Shown here one piece after another: positions 24,136 to 35,771 of a stretch of 64,000 nucleotides of DNA. The stretch's first letter is position 1. Each line of letters opens with the position of its first letter. Made by a program: the position numbers and the translations under genes. Source of the stretch: Dimorphilus gyrociliatus (lineage: Eukaryota > Annelida > Polychaeta > Dinophilidae); NCBI GenBank assembly GCA_904063045.1, contig CAJFCJ010000003.1, positions 186,001-250,000 of the forward strand. Direction: 5' to 3'. Under the pieces are notes generated by a model. That model ran no database searches. It was given only the letters and a program-made list of their open reading frames with translations, and was not told where the DNA came from.

Positions 24136-25444
24136 CCTTGGCTGGGCTGAGATCGTTTATTAAATGATATTAGCATACTAAATAAAAGGGAAAATATATT
24201 CAGGCCTAACCGTGATTTTTCCAGTCACCAGTTTACATGGTACAAGTAATTTTTAGTCTTTTCCCATTAATTAACCTCTTCTAAATGCCATTGAAAAACA
24301 ATAGAATATCCTTTTTCAGTAGCTAATAGTTTTATTTAACCAGATGACAATGACAAAGTAACAGTTAACCTATTCAATCATTCAATTGGTTGAAAATCTA
24401 CGCAAGTCTTCAATTACGTTGCCTAGAAATTATATATTATCACATTTCTTAAACAAAGAGATAATTCAAGCTCTCTTTGTAAGTTTGAACGCTCTTCAAA
24501 CATTTCCATTTTTTTCTTGGATATTTATTCAAACGAATTCAATCATTTTACAGGAAACTATCTGAAACAAATCGACTAACTGAATAGTATAAATCAGCTT
24601 TTTTTCCCCCCTTCCTCCTTCTTTTTGTTCTAATTAAGTAATAGTCATCATCTAAATTATATTGATTTTGCGAGGAAAAATATGATGCCCAATTCAATAC
24701 TCTCTATTCTTTAACTATCACCTCTTAATTCATTTTCCGCTTCCTTTCCACTTTGCCGAAAGATGATGAAAAGGGCGAAAGAGTAGTAGAGTTATGTTCA
24801 TTTTATATTCTAAGAGTAACGTCAAATTAGGTTCAGCTTCTGGCTTTGAGTTAAACGGCAGTAATCTAATTCAGAGTTAATCAAGTATCTTCTCAAACGT
24901 GAGCTGCTATACAATAATTAATTTGGGTACTCTTCAATTAAACTAAGCAGAATTTTTAACGCTTTCTTGATATTAGCTATTTTAAATCTTCTACATAAAA
25001 TCAACAACACCAAGACTACACAACAAACATATACTGTATATCTATACAGTATACAGCATAATATGGAAATTACACCATTCTATTCTAATTTGCATAAAGC
25101 ATTGTTTGCGGACGTTTTTATGTTGATAATTTTTCTCTCTCGATTTATTACCTTTCTATTACTAATTAATGATTAATGAACAGTAAATAGGATCGATTAA
25201 TTAATTAATTATGTAATTAGTTAGCTAGCTAGTTAGGGCAGTTTTTGTTCTGCTATATAATTTTTATCATATGTATTGAAATACGGGGTAGAGAGGGTTA
25301 GGGGGGAGGAAATGGGTGATTAAAATCTCTTTTATTTGCTTTCTTTTGAATTGTTGATATTACATAAATATCTCCATCACCTTACATTATATTTAATTTA
25401 TTTTAAAATGTCAAAAGAATTGAATGTTTTGTTAAGAATCCTTC
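24136..25444. other. 1.3-kb spacer between the two secreted-protein genes
   Basis: No coding sequence is supported on either strand. It should hold the 3' end of the cholinesterase-like gene and the promoter of the EAR gene, since both read leftwards. TACTGTA and TACAGTA lie at 25032 and 25045. No obvious TATA box or repeat array stands out. Confidence 0.65.
25397..25402 (-). terminator. Candidate poly(A) signal of the cholinesterase-like gene
   Basis: AATAAA on the - strand, about 43 bases after the TAA at 25445-25447. Suitable spacing, but the hexamer is common in AT-rich DNA. Confidence 0.4.
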
Positions 25445-25676
25445 TTAAATCGGTAATTTTTGACCAGTTGTTGAACAGTGGCATAGAGCCATATATTGTT
25501 TCATATTAAAATCCTCTTCTTTAACCTTGTGTTGATCGGAATGTGATAGATTTGCCATATCGTCATTCCAAAATTCAAGCATTCTTTCATTGTACAAAGT
25601 TTCAACATGAGCGTTGCTTGTAAAGACTTTAACGTTTCTATTATTCTTGGTGAAAGGTTTCCAATCGGAAGGAGAG
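25445..25676 (-). CDS. Cholinesterase-like exon 5: C-terminus
   Basis: 232 bp. The frame in phase with exon 4 reads [18 protein letters not shown] and on to a TAA at 25445-25447. A longer overlapping frame (25501-25689) is out of phase and is not the gene. No transmembrane or GPI-type tail is seen. Confidence 0.85.
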
Positions 25677-27561
25677 CTAAATTAAACAATACAGAGAAAG
25701 TTAAAAAATGGATTTAACAGAAGAGAAATGATAAAGAGATTATAATAAATCAATAATTATTGATAAAATTATTAGATATCTCTTACAATCAGTTTTTTGT
25801 ATAGTAGCTTTATTAGTTATGTTAATCTAAATCGTTTTTCATGATAATTACCCTTTTTCCATAAATTCTCCCCACGCTTTCATGAGGTTCATACTGATAC
25901 TCTTGTCGTGATGCCCCCAATTTGTCGATATTCTGCTCATGTAGGGATCTCCAAAAATGTATGGAACATCCATTCCTCTACTCATAACTAACCAATGAGG
26001 TCCTACGCTGAAAGGTGGCTGATGTTGTAGTTCGTATAGATAAACAGTAGACAGCTTTCTAGCATAATATTCGGCCAGCCTGTAAGTGGGTGCAACGGTA
26101 TAAACATCGCCCAACATTTTTGATGCCATTCTGTAGAGAACGTCTTTTGGCTTGTTCTTGCTATTGTACATGCTCTTCGTTCTCATCACCATTTCGTTTT
26201 GAATTCCTTCACTATTACTTTTGTATGTATAAAGCTTACACAATAGGGTGACAATTTCGGCGAAATGCTCTTCGTCTCTTATCGTATTGCCTGAATGCCC
26301 TATAAAAGGTTGAACGTAATCGAACCCCTCATTTGATACGGCTCCTAAGAGAAGAGGAATTTTGAGTTGTCTATTTTTTTCGTAGATAAGTTTTGGATCA
26401 TCGAGTATGACGTGTCCGTCAATGACTAAACTGAGATTAACGCTAATAGGTAGCAATTCAACGAGCTTTTGAATGGGTACAGTTTTAAGGAAAGCTTTCA
26501 TGGCTTTTCCGTCCTTGTTTCCAGGATAATCGAAGAAAGTCTTAACTAAGAAATAGAATAGTTCAGAAGCAAAAGCGCGGGTCATGAAAAACTCAGGTTT
26601 AATAATAGTACCACCGGTACAAATAGCACGATGGAAGAGTCCTTTTGCTAGTTTTGAAACCATTAGAGCATTAACCATTACTGATCCTGTAGAGGAGAGA
26701 AATATTTTCCTTTAGTTATTGAATGTATAGAGTATATAATTTGTATAATTCATTTTTTCTCTTTCTCACCTGCTCCAGTTCCAAAAAGAGTAACATTACT
26801 CTTGTTTCCTCCGAAATGTTCTATATACTTTTGTACCCATTGCAAAGATAGGATTTGATCTAAAAGAGCGTAATTTCCTTCCAAAGCACCGTCGTGGGAC
26901 GTCATAAAACCTATATTGTAAATATATATTCTGTTATACGATAATTAGAATAATATATTTTATACTGTATACAAAGTATTATATAGTTTATACAGTAGTT
27001 TTAATATTATAATACAGTTTCTATTATTCTTTATTAACAAACCTAAAGATCCAAATCTGAAGTTTACAGTAACGAGAATGCATCGGTTTACGGCACAAAA
27101 CACTTCTCCTCCGAAGAGATTTTGTGAACCAATTTTTAAGAATGTATTATTAAAATATACTATAACCGGAAGCTTTTCATTTGGTTCAACATTGCTCGAC
27201 CTCCAAACATTTAAATATAGGCAGTCTTCGTCCATTATCGAGTCCTCCGGTTTATTCTCCAGCATTTCGTTATACGCATCGAAAGACTCCCTCAATTGGG
27301 GAGTAATTGGGCCTATAGTTTTGGCAACAGAAAAAGAATGTTATGTATAGAATAAATCTACTTTAATAAATCTATATATTAACCGCATTTCGTAGCAATC
27401 TTTTTGCCAGACCATAATTCAGCCATCTGGGGTCTTTCAAATCTTTCGGCCGTTCCAAATCTTATACCCAAAAAGCAATCAACTGGCTTATTAATTTGAG
27501 GGTTAGTGACCGTCAGTCCCTCGATTGAACAGTCGGAAGATATCTGCACTGTAGGATTCAT
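25445..27561 (-). CDS. Catalytically dead cholinesterase-like secreted protein, five exons, N-terminus incomplete
   Basis: This is a carboxylesterase/cholinesterase-fold protein, at least 551 aa, with coding exons 27384-27561, 27043-27312, 26770-26910, 25852-26686 and 25445-25676 joining in frame. Family marks are [21 protein letters not shown] (about residues 88-96), [15 protein letters not shown], the [11 protein letters not shown] segment with the acidic residue E316 kept, YIFGDP and the C-terminal W-x-F-T segment. Catalysis is almost certainly lost. The nucleophile motif GESAG is GTGAG (residue 195 is Gly), the catalytic His is Arg433 in MSRGMDVPY, and the oxyanion-hole HGGGF is FNNTF (113-117). 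Neuroligins, with GSGAG, gliotactin and glutactin are known dead members that act in adhesion. There is no C-terminal membrane segment; it ends QKLPI. The ATG at 27561 is probably inside the mature domain, so a signal-peptide exon further right is expected but was not found. Confidence 0.88.
25852..26686 (-). CDS. Cholinesterase-like exon 4: most of the alpha/beta domain
   Basis: 835 bp, the largest exon. It begins [21 protein letters not shown], carries the acid loop SNEGF and the altered His loop [12 protein letters not shown], and ends AWGEFMEKG before GTAATT. Confidence 0.93.
26770..26910 (-). CDS. Cholinesterase-like exon 3: nucleophile-elbow region
   Basis: 141 bp encoding [19 protein letters not shown] and further to [15 protein letters not shown]. 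It ends inside the codon for the last Gly of the elbow. The Ser-to-Gly change in the elbow is directly visible. Confidence 0.9.
27043..27312 (-). CDS. Cholinesterase-like exon 2
   Basis: 270 bp between CTATAG and GTTTGT splice sites. It carries EDCLYLNVW and the altered oxyanion region VIVYFNNTF, then [11 protein letters not shown]. It opens PITPQLRES, equivalent to the GPxCPQ of active enzymes, with that cysteine missing. Confidence 0.9.
27384..27561 (-). CDS. Cholinesterase-like exon 1 (as seen)
   Basis: 178 bp from the first ATG to a GTTAATA donor. It encodes the N-terminal beta-sheet, a first-loop Cys pair and FLGIRFG, where active enzymes have FLGIPYA. The frame stays open a little upstream of the ATG (ISLTLTIRPPR), so the true 5' edge is either an acceptor near 27562-27590 or a start without a signal peptide. 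Confidence 0.75.
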
Positions 27562-30480
27562 TCTTGGTGGACGAATTGTTAGAGTAAGTGATATCTTTCA
27601 GTTTTGGTAGTAGAATGAATTCGATAATGTATATATGTTGTTAAAATATCAGCTTGCTATCTATACCAATTAACCAGATGTTGAAGGGGTCAAACAATGA
27701 ATTACCCACGTCTGTGTCTATTAAACCTGAACAAATTTTATGGGCCAATGGACCGAATCGATTTCTATTTAATTCCGACACCCGCTTCAAGCTCTTTTTC
27801 AAAACAAAGCAATGCTATTACACATTCTATGATATACTGTGCCCGTATAATTGTATTCACTGAAACTTTTGTTTCTTAGATTCTATCATCAACATTATGA
27901 ATTAATTAATAATATACAGTAGTCTAATTTCCCTATTAGTTTCACTATCCCTCTACTTTTAATCTAATTCTAGACAGCCATCTTTTAATAATATCTTTTT
28001 TAACTATTTTTTTGTATTCATGTTTAAGCTGTAGATTTGTTCATTTATCTCTTCTAACTAATTGTCAATTTCTTTTTTATCCTGCGTTTCACCCACCCTT
28101 CTTCTACCTTCTTTTTTGTGTTTCTTCATAAAAATACATCACAGATGGCTAGACGACTGCATCTACTGTTGCCATCTGGCGTTCTTGCAACAAAAGACTA
28201 TAGTGTAAACAAAAAGACACACTTGTATATACTCATTCATTTATTCATCATCTAGCTAATCAGCGTATTTAAAATTTATATCTGTAATTGTAAAAGTAAA
28301 AATTAACAGTAATAGGCCCATTTAGTTCTACTAACAATAATTACAATAATAATAATAATAATAATAATAGTAATGCCAGTAATAGTAAAACATAGTAGGA
28401 AAATAGATTTCCTATTAACAAACAAACAAGAAAGTGTCTCAGATGCATTGCATAAAAGAGAGAGGGGGGAGGGAGGGAGGAGGAGGAAGACACGGAAGAG
28501 AAACAATACAAAAAAGCCTCGAAATATACAACAGATAAAAAATGGTATATAAGTGATCAATTTAGTTTGATATAAAGTATAAAATTTATACTATACACTG
28601 TATATATTGTATTGTATGAGATGAAAAGGATTGTTTAAGAGGGAAGAAAGCTGGTTTGGAATAGGAAAATATGTTGGATTATTAATTAGGATTGTTGTAA
28701 TAAAATAAAAGGATAGGGTAGAAAGTATTAAGTAAGAAAATTGATCAATCATTATTAGAGTTGATTAGTTGTGTTTCCTTTAGAATCAATGAACTATAAT
28801 TAGGTACTCCCCTTGAAAAAATTCTTTTAGTCTATACTCGGTCTTTTATAGGTTTTGTGGGAATGAAAATGAACCATTTACTTGTTGTTATACCCGGACA
28901 ATAAAACGAAAAATGAAAAGGTCTTGTTTTAATAGAATAGTCTCTATAAATTAATTAATTGGTTAACTAATTGATAAATGAAATGTTGGGATACTTGAAG
29001 TAGTTTAGTCCATGTTAAATACTTATTACTTATACTTAGAGCTCTCTACTCCGTTAATAGGCATATGTTTGGATATTTTATTATTTACCAAAGTTAAATT
29101 CGTCTCTGCGGTTTGTACTACTTGTACTATTTTCTCTGACCGACTAATGATTGAAGGACTTTTATTCGGGCTACTTTAACGGAGCAAAAATCAATTGGAT
29201 AGGGTTCGCTAGTTGGCCAGAAATTCCCAATAGAACAACTTGGGCGCAAAGCGATTCAAATGTAAAAAGTCGAAAAATATCCAACTTAGTGGAAGAAAAC
29301 CGTGACTAAGAGTTTCTTTTTGGGAGAAATATGATTATCTTTAAGCTTTTCCGCACAGTTGATCTTTGCCTAGTAAACTAGACATGACTTTATTATACAT
29401 CAATTAAATCTTTTCCATTTCTGTGTCTCTCTTCCTCTGTTTCTCCAGCTCCGTAGCCCCTTCTCTCTCTCTCTGCTTCACTCTGTTCACGTAACGGAAA
29501 ATGTTACATTTACCAACTTTACAGCAATTCCCTGGGGTATTGCGAAATCTAAGCTCATTGCAAATGGCGGTAAAATTCTTGAGCTCTTTATTATGATTTC
29601 TCGTCAACAGACGAAACGTGGCCGAAATTATTTTCTACAAAACTAAGACGAAGCTTTAGTCCATACTAATTTTTTTATATGCCTTCCCTCCTGCCAAGTT
29701 ACCTCTCTTTTCCCACATTCTCTCCATCCATCTATCTATCCATCTATGAAACATATTTAGAAAAAGTTTATTCTCGTTGCTCACGTTTCCTTTTCTTCCC
29801 TTCTCTTTATTCTTCCGTCCTCTTGATTTGCTTATGCATGAAATAATTATAAAAGTATAAAAATCTAATTAGTACAAATTTATTTATTAATAGTAATTTA
29901 AAAGATAATTAAAATAATGACTAGGAGAAATAGCTTTCATTGATTCTTTCTTCAATATTCTCTCTGTTTTTCTTTCCTATTCTAAAGTATTATAAACTTT
30001 CTACAACATTCTACTTTAAATGTTATATTTATTTAATGATTTCTCTTGATCTGTTTTGCTTTTATAATATTAATTTAATTTATTTAATTGAATTAAATAG
30101 AAAATGAGACAAGTAAACTTTTCATTATAGTTGATCAGTTGTCGATTTATTAAAGATGAGAGAGAGAGAGACGGAGGGAAAAGGAAGAGAAAGTACTTAT
30201 TGATAATGTTAACAATTTGAAACAAATTTGTGCTTGTTCATTTCTAATTAGCCTAATTAAAATTACTTAAAGAAAGTTAACTGTGAATGGTAGATAGGAG
30301 AAAAATGTTAGTTTTGTATTAAATAGAAAGAAAATGGATAGAAAATAGTCATTTGTTGTTTCTTTTTCAAATGTTTTCTCTTCTTAAACTGAGAATATAT
30401 GAAAGATGACAAGAAAGAAATATAATTGTATAGTAGAATTTTGTTTCTTTGTGCTTGTTTTTCAACTTATATAGTATTTG

Positions 30481-30486
<6 letters not shown>

Positions 30487-30516
<30 letters not shown>

Positions 30517-30530
30517 CTGTATATATAGAG
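30487..30530. repeat. (TA)n array ending in TACTGTA
   Basis: About 14 TA units, then TACTGTA at 30515-30521, then more TA. Confidence 0.95.
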
Positions 30531-31249
30531 AATATTAGATAAATTGTAATCTAATACCTCAGTACAAGGCGTCTTACTGAGAATTTATTACTTAAAATTT
30601 TTCTACTATAGACCATAAACTAATTGATGTTATCGTTAAATGTGAATTCATAAAAAGAACAAATGATCCCTAATTAATCCGAGGGGGGATTATAAGAATA
30701 AAGAAAATCGTTAGTGAAAAAAATACAATATTATTCCCTTTAAAAATAAATCACCAATGAAAGATAGTAGGAGAGATTGATAGGAGTCGGGAAGAGGATG
30801 AAATGAATAGATAAATGAATAGATTCTGTATATACAGTAGATGAATGAAAAGGTGGAGAGAGTAGAAGAAAAATGAAATTTCGTTAGTTTCAACGGACGA
30901 GTACTTGGAATCTCTTTCTCGTCTATTTATCCAAGAGAATTTAGGTTCTCTTTAGAAAAGGATAGCACTACTATTCCTATTAAATATAGTAAAAAGGGAA
31001 AATGAATAAATGATGGAAATTGTAAAGAAAACTTTATTGACAAAGGTAATTTTCAACAAATTACTAGATTATTTACCAGATAAAAGTAGAAATATTCCAC
31101 AATATTACATTATATAGCTTTCTTCTCTTATAAGAAAGGAAGATAAGTAATCTTTTAAACTATCATTTTCTATTCATAATAGAATCTCTATTGAAGTCTG
31201 TCTGTACTGTATTCAAAATGTTAACATAGGAAGAAGATAGAAAAACAAC

Positions 31250-31340
31250 TAGATATAGATAGACGGATGGCTAGATAGATAGATAGTTAGATGGTTAGAA
31301 AGATATAAAGATATAAAGATAGATAGATAGACAGATAAAG
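31250..31340. repeat. Imperfect (GATA)n array
   Basis: GATA/GATG/AGAT units over 90 bp, with one break in the middle. Confidence 0.9.
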
Positions 31341-34300
31341 AGTAAGAGAGAAAGAGATGTAAAGGTAAGAAAGAGAAAAGAATATAGGAGAAGAGTGATT
31401 TGTCTGTATTTGTTTTTGACCAATAACGCATTAGTAAAATTTCTTTTGTTTATTAATTCAAAAAGAAATGATTGGACAGTATTAGATTATTAAAATGATT
31501 ACATTAGACTCTTTTTTTCCCCTCTTTTCTCATCAAATAAATATTCAAAAATATAAAATGAATTTGTTGTCAAACCAGACAAAATATCTAATATATTCTT
31601 TTAATGGATTTAATGGACAATACAAGTTATTACTTGATCTATAAAAGTACAAAGTTTTCCGTTTCTATATTGTATCTATCTAACTATCTATCTCTCTGTC
31701 TTTTTCTTTCTTTCTTTCTTTCCATTCCTCCTTCTTTCGTGTCCTGGATTTGTTGCCTCAAGAACACAGTATCTTGTTACATACGTACAGATGTATGGTA
31801 TACAAAAAACTCTATTATTATCTTTCCGAAGCAATTAATAATTGATTCGAATTAATCCATACTTGCTTTACTAATAATCTAATACTACAACTAATTAATT
31901 ATCCAGATATCTCTCTTCTTCGTAAACAAAAATATTCTCTTTCATTTTATGTATATGTGTGTGTATATGCCTAATTGCCGTTGAGCTTTTAAGTTGAAAG
32001 ACAAACGCGATAATTTTACAACTATTGTTGTTTTTGATATTGTTCTTATTATTATTATTAGTGTTATTATTTAGGTCGTTTATGTCTTTTTCTGTTACAA
32101 ATTAATGAATAGAGTCATTTTAATAAGTCTTCGTTTGTTACTTAAAACCGTCAATGAAATCAGAGATAGAATTTTTAATAATAAATAGAGATAGCCGAGA
32201 AAGAAGAAGACTTTAATAGATTTCTCTCGATAGATGGCGCTACTGGGAAATCAAAATATGAATTTTCATGTTAAAACTTATCAACTCTTCAAAGTTACAG
32301 CAAACATTAGAGAATAGTTTAGTATGTTTTTATTATGGAAAAATTCTTTCCTTTTCTTTTTTTTTTAAAAAGAAATAGAAAAAAAAGGCAATATCAATAC
32401 TTATATTAAAATTGGAGTATAATAAACAAAAGCGATAGTAGTAATTGTAATAATAAATATAATAGTCATAACAATATTTGGATAAAATTACAATACAAAT
32501 ACAAGAATCATGAGAGGTAATTTTTTTGTGTTTTTGGGTTTTTCAGCTTTGTAAACATTTTCCCCCATCACTTAGATTGGAGTTAAGGATTAAGCTGATA
32601 TAAAATAATGAAGAAATATTTTGAAACTTTCCTTTATCTGTTATCATTTCTCCATGTTTTCTTTTAAGACAACAAAATGAATTTTATATCTTTTGATTGA
32701 ATAAGACAAAATAGTTTTGTCTTTTTATATTTCTTTGTTTAATAAGCTAATTAGTTGATTGTTTTTTTTTTGTTCGCTTCTTGTTAAAAAGTATTTTCAA
32801 CAAATTTGAATCTCTCGCTATTATATGGGTTTTTTTAAGGTTAATAAAAGGAAAATACGTATTAATGGCACGAGAATATATCATCAGGTACATTCACTTT
32901 ACACTGCAACAAGAAAAGAAAATTAAATCTCTCCTTCTCTATCTTTCTTTTTCCTTAAAAAAGAACACTTTGAAAGAGAAAAGAAAGAAAATGAAAAGTT
33001 TTTTCCTAATATATATATACAGTATATATAGATTATACTCATTCCTCTCTTCTCTCTTCTCAAAAAGAGATAAATGAATGAATAAGATCATTAGATATTT
33101 CTTATATACTGTATATAAATTAAGAGTTATATAGTGTTATAAATATATAAATAATCTAAATATATATACAGTATATATAATGTATATATATATATAGATT
33201 TTCTGTACATAAACGCCATATTACTGTTGCTTTTTTATAACAAGAAACAAAACTGAAAATATGAATGCATAGTAAAATTTGAAAACGCTTTGCAGTTTGC
33301 AGTTCCGTTGTTTTTTTTTTCCTGTCCCTCCAGTTCGAGGATTATCTTTATTTCTAATTCATCATCAGTCAGCGCCCTAATGCGAACAACAGAAGAGATA
33401 AAATGATTTTTCTCGATGCTCTAGCGACGCCTTCTGTCGAATTATAGCCAAGTTCTTTATAGCGTTGTTGTCCGTTGCTGTCTTTTCGCATACGTGTTTG
33501 AGCTGAAAAATTAATGAGAAGTCAGAAAATTTTCTTAAATAATCGTAAATTATTCACAGCATTCTTCTTCTTATCTTCCAATTAAAGCAAAATTTAAGGA
33601 TAGTTGTAAATATCTCGTTTTAACTAGTAGAACTTTGATTAAATTACTCTATAAACTTTCCCCAGCATTCTTTCGCTTTCTTACAATATCTTTTTTTGTA
33701 TTGTTCCATCATTCCCTCCCTGTTACCCTTCCTCTATCGTGCTATGAGTTTGTGGGGAAAATTGAAGGATTTAAATGAGTTTTGCCATCAAGGCGTATGT
33801 TTGTATTATGCCCCGGAACAATTTCCAACGTCCTGTCCAATGAATATCAAAAAGAAAAAAAAAACAGTACAGAAAACACAGAAAGAGAATGAGAGTGTGT
33901 TTGTAAGTAATGAAGGAAGAGAAGATATTTAAATAAACATGTTGGATATATTGTGGAGGAAGGGACATATAAGAAAGAGAAGCAGAGAGATAAAAAAAAT
34001 AAGATAAAAGGTAAAAATGATAAAAACAAGTATAAAGTTTGATGTAGACTAGTAAATTTTTGTTTCTACACTTTGCTCAATTAAATGTAGAAGGATAAAG
34101 TGGAGAGAGATGTCTTTTTATGGAAAATTCCTATTAATATAGATATAGAAATAATTTTGTTGAATTAAATAACATTTAAAAAGTCAATAATAACTGCAAT
34201 AATAATATGGAAAATAAAGAAAGAAGAATATAAAAGTACTTTAATAATCTGCAAAAAGAAATTGACATTCGCACTGCGTGACAGTAGTCTTCAACTAAAA

Positions 34301-34410
34301 TCGCTTTTGCCTGGAAAAGATTCTGAAGGATATTATCTATTGTTGATTTCGATAGTTGGATGATATTTTTTATTAATAAATTTCTCGCTATCTGTTCTTT
34401 CTTTATCTTC

Positions 34411-34440
34411 TGTCTCTGTCTCTGTCTCTCTTTCTGTCTT

Positions 34441-34500
<60 letters not shown>

Positions 34501-34510
34501 TCTGTCTTTC
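34411..34510. repeat. (CT)n microsatellite with CTGT edge
   Basis: About 24 uninterrupted CT units between CTGT-type and CACT-type flanks. The open frames on both strands across it are artefacts. Confidence 0.95.
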
Positions 34511-35460
34511 TCACACATAGCTACAAACACATACACACTCTCTTTTTGTGTCTCTCTTTTGTTTTATCTTAATAAAAACTAACAAAAGATAAATAGGAGG
34601 AAAAAAATTTGACGCAATTAAGGATTATGAATTATTAGTACTCTTTTGAATTATCTTATGAGCTTTCTATATGATACCTATTGTTGGATAAACGCTTTAC
34701 ACATTCAACATAAAATGATAGTGTTATTTCCCATAACAACAAAACTCCTATGAATAGTGTCATGAAAACCATATGGTAATGAGGTGAATCTTGTCCAAAG
34801 CAATCTATCGAAATTCCGGACACGGTAAAATTAGGGTCGACGTCTGATGTACGATTTATAAACCCTTATGTTTTCCTACTTAAGTATCAAGTTTTACCGA
34901 CTTGGATAATATACAAAAGAGATGAAAGTGTCCATAGAATAGGCTGAGGGCTCTACTTTTTTCCTACCTTTTATCATTTCTTTATAGTATTATTTTTTGA
35001 CCTGAGCTAGGTTTATAAACAGCTTACAAATAGAGAAATTATATACAACTAAGGGAATATTAAAGATATTACATCCGTTAAACCTTCCTATACGCTTCCA
35101 TTCTTTAGACTATTTCTAGCTCCTCAAATCTATTTTTGGCCTTTTATTTCTCTTCCTTTCCATCATTTCTTAACAGTTTTCTAGATAGGGAAACGATTGG
35201 GAAAAGCAGAAAAGGAGGATTTAAATGACGATTAAATCTAGCCCTGTGACCTTTGTGTTTACGCTTCCTCGTATCCTCTTTTAATTTGTTTCCTAAATCT
35301 TTTCTATTATCATTATTAATGGCAAGGAATGAAAATGGGGAATAAAATACATGGAATGGATCAACTGGATGGGATTCGGAAAAGAGATATTGTCACAGTC
35401 GCGTAGAACTATCCAATTTTGCTTAGAGGAAGATAAATAAGAAAAAGATTTGTTTTCCCC

Positions 35461-35771
35461 TTATTTTGGTCTTATAGATCTACACGAACCGTTGAGAATA
35501 ACCAGTTTAATCTCGGCCGAATCTTGATTTGTCGATACGCACTTGTATTCTCCTTGGTCACCTTTTTCAGCTTCTTCAATAGCCATAACGCTAATAATTA
35601 CAAGTTTTTCCACTCTTTTTGTGATTAAGATTCGAGAGGATTTCTCATCTATAGCTCTACCATTTTTCAACCATAGAATATCATCGGGAGCATGGGGTCT
35701 GCCGGTAGCGTTGCAAACAATTCTGATGGAACTTCCAACTTCATAGAATTCGTGACCGTAGATGCTGACGG
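35461..35771 (-). CDS. Ig gene exon: second Ig domain and stop
   Basis: 311 bp after a TATTTTCAG acceptor. The Ig cysteines are in IVCNATG and YKCVS, and the Trp is in ILWLKNG. After VILNG comes either eight codons to TAA (35461-35463) or a weak donor (AACG, then GTTCGT). Confidence 0.85.

Larger units (their letters stand above)
27562..35460. other. Intergenic region between cholinesterase-like and Ig genes
   Basis: No supported gene. The cholinesterase-like gene's promoter and signal-peptide exon should lie at its left edge, and the 3' end of the Ig gene at its right edge (an AATAAA on the - strand is at 35143-35148). It contains an (AAT)n run near 28340-28370, TA arrays near 30487-30530 and 33010-33200, GATA repeats at 31250-31340, a CT array at 34411-34510, and AGATGGCGC at 32232-32240. 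Confidence 0.6.

Noticed and set aside
25501-25689. 62-codon frame at the cholinesterase-like C-terminus
   Set aside because: Out of phase with exon 4. The in-phase frame carries the family's W-x-F-T segment and a clean stop.
27078-27350. + strand 90-codon frame
   Set aside because: Antisense shadow of cholinesterase-like exon 2.
22280-27561. Single fused gene joining the cholinesterase-like and EAR parts
   Set aside because: The cholinesterase-like part ends at a stop with a poly(A)-like hexamer, and the EAR part begins with its own signal peptide.
28303-28560. Hydrophobic - strand frame as a possible signal or membrane exon of the cholinesterase-like gene
   Set aside because: It is driven by AAT and purine repeats, and no donor in the needed phase could be supported.
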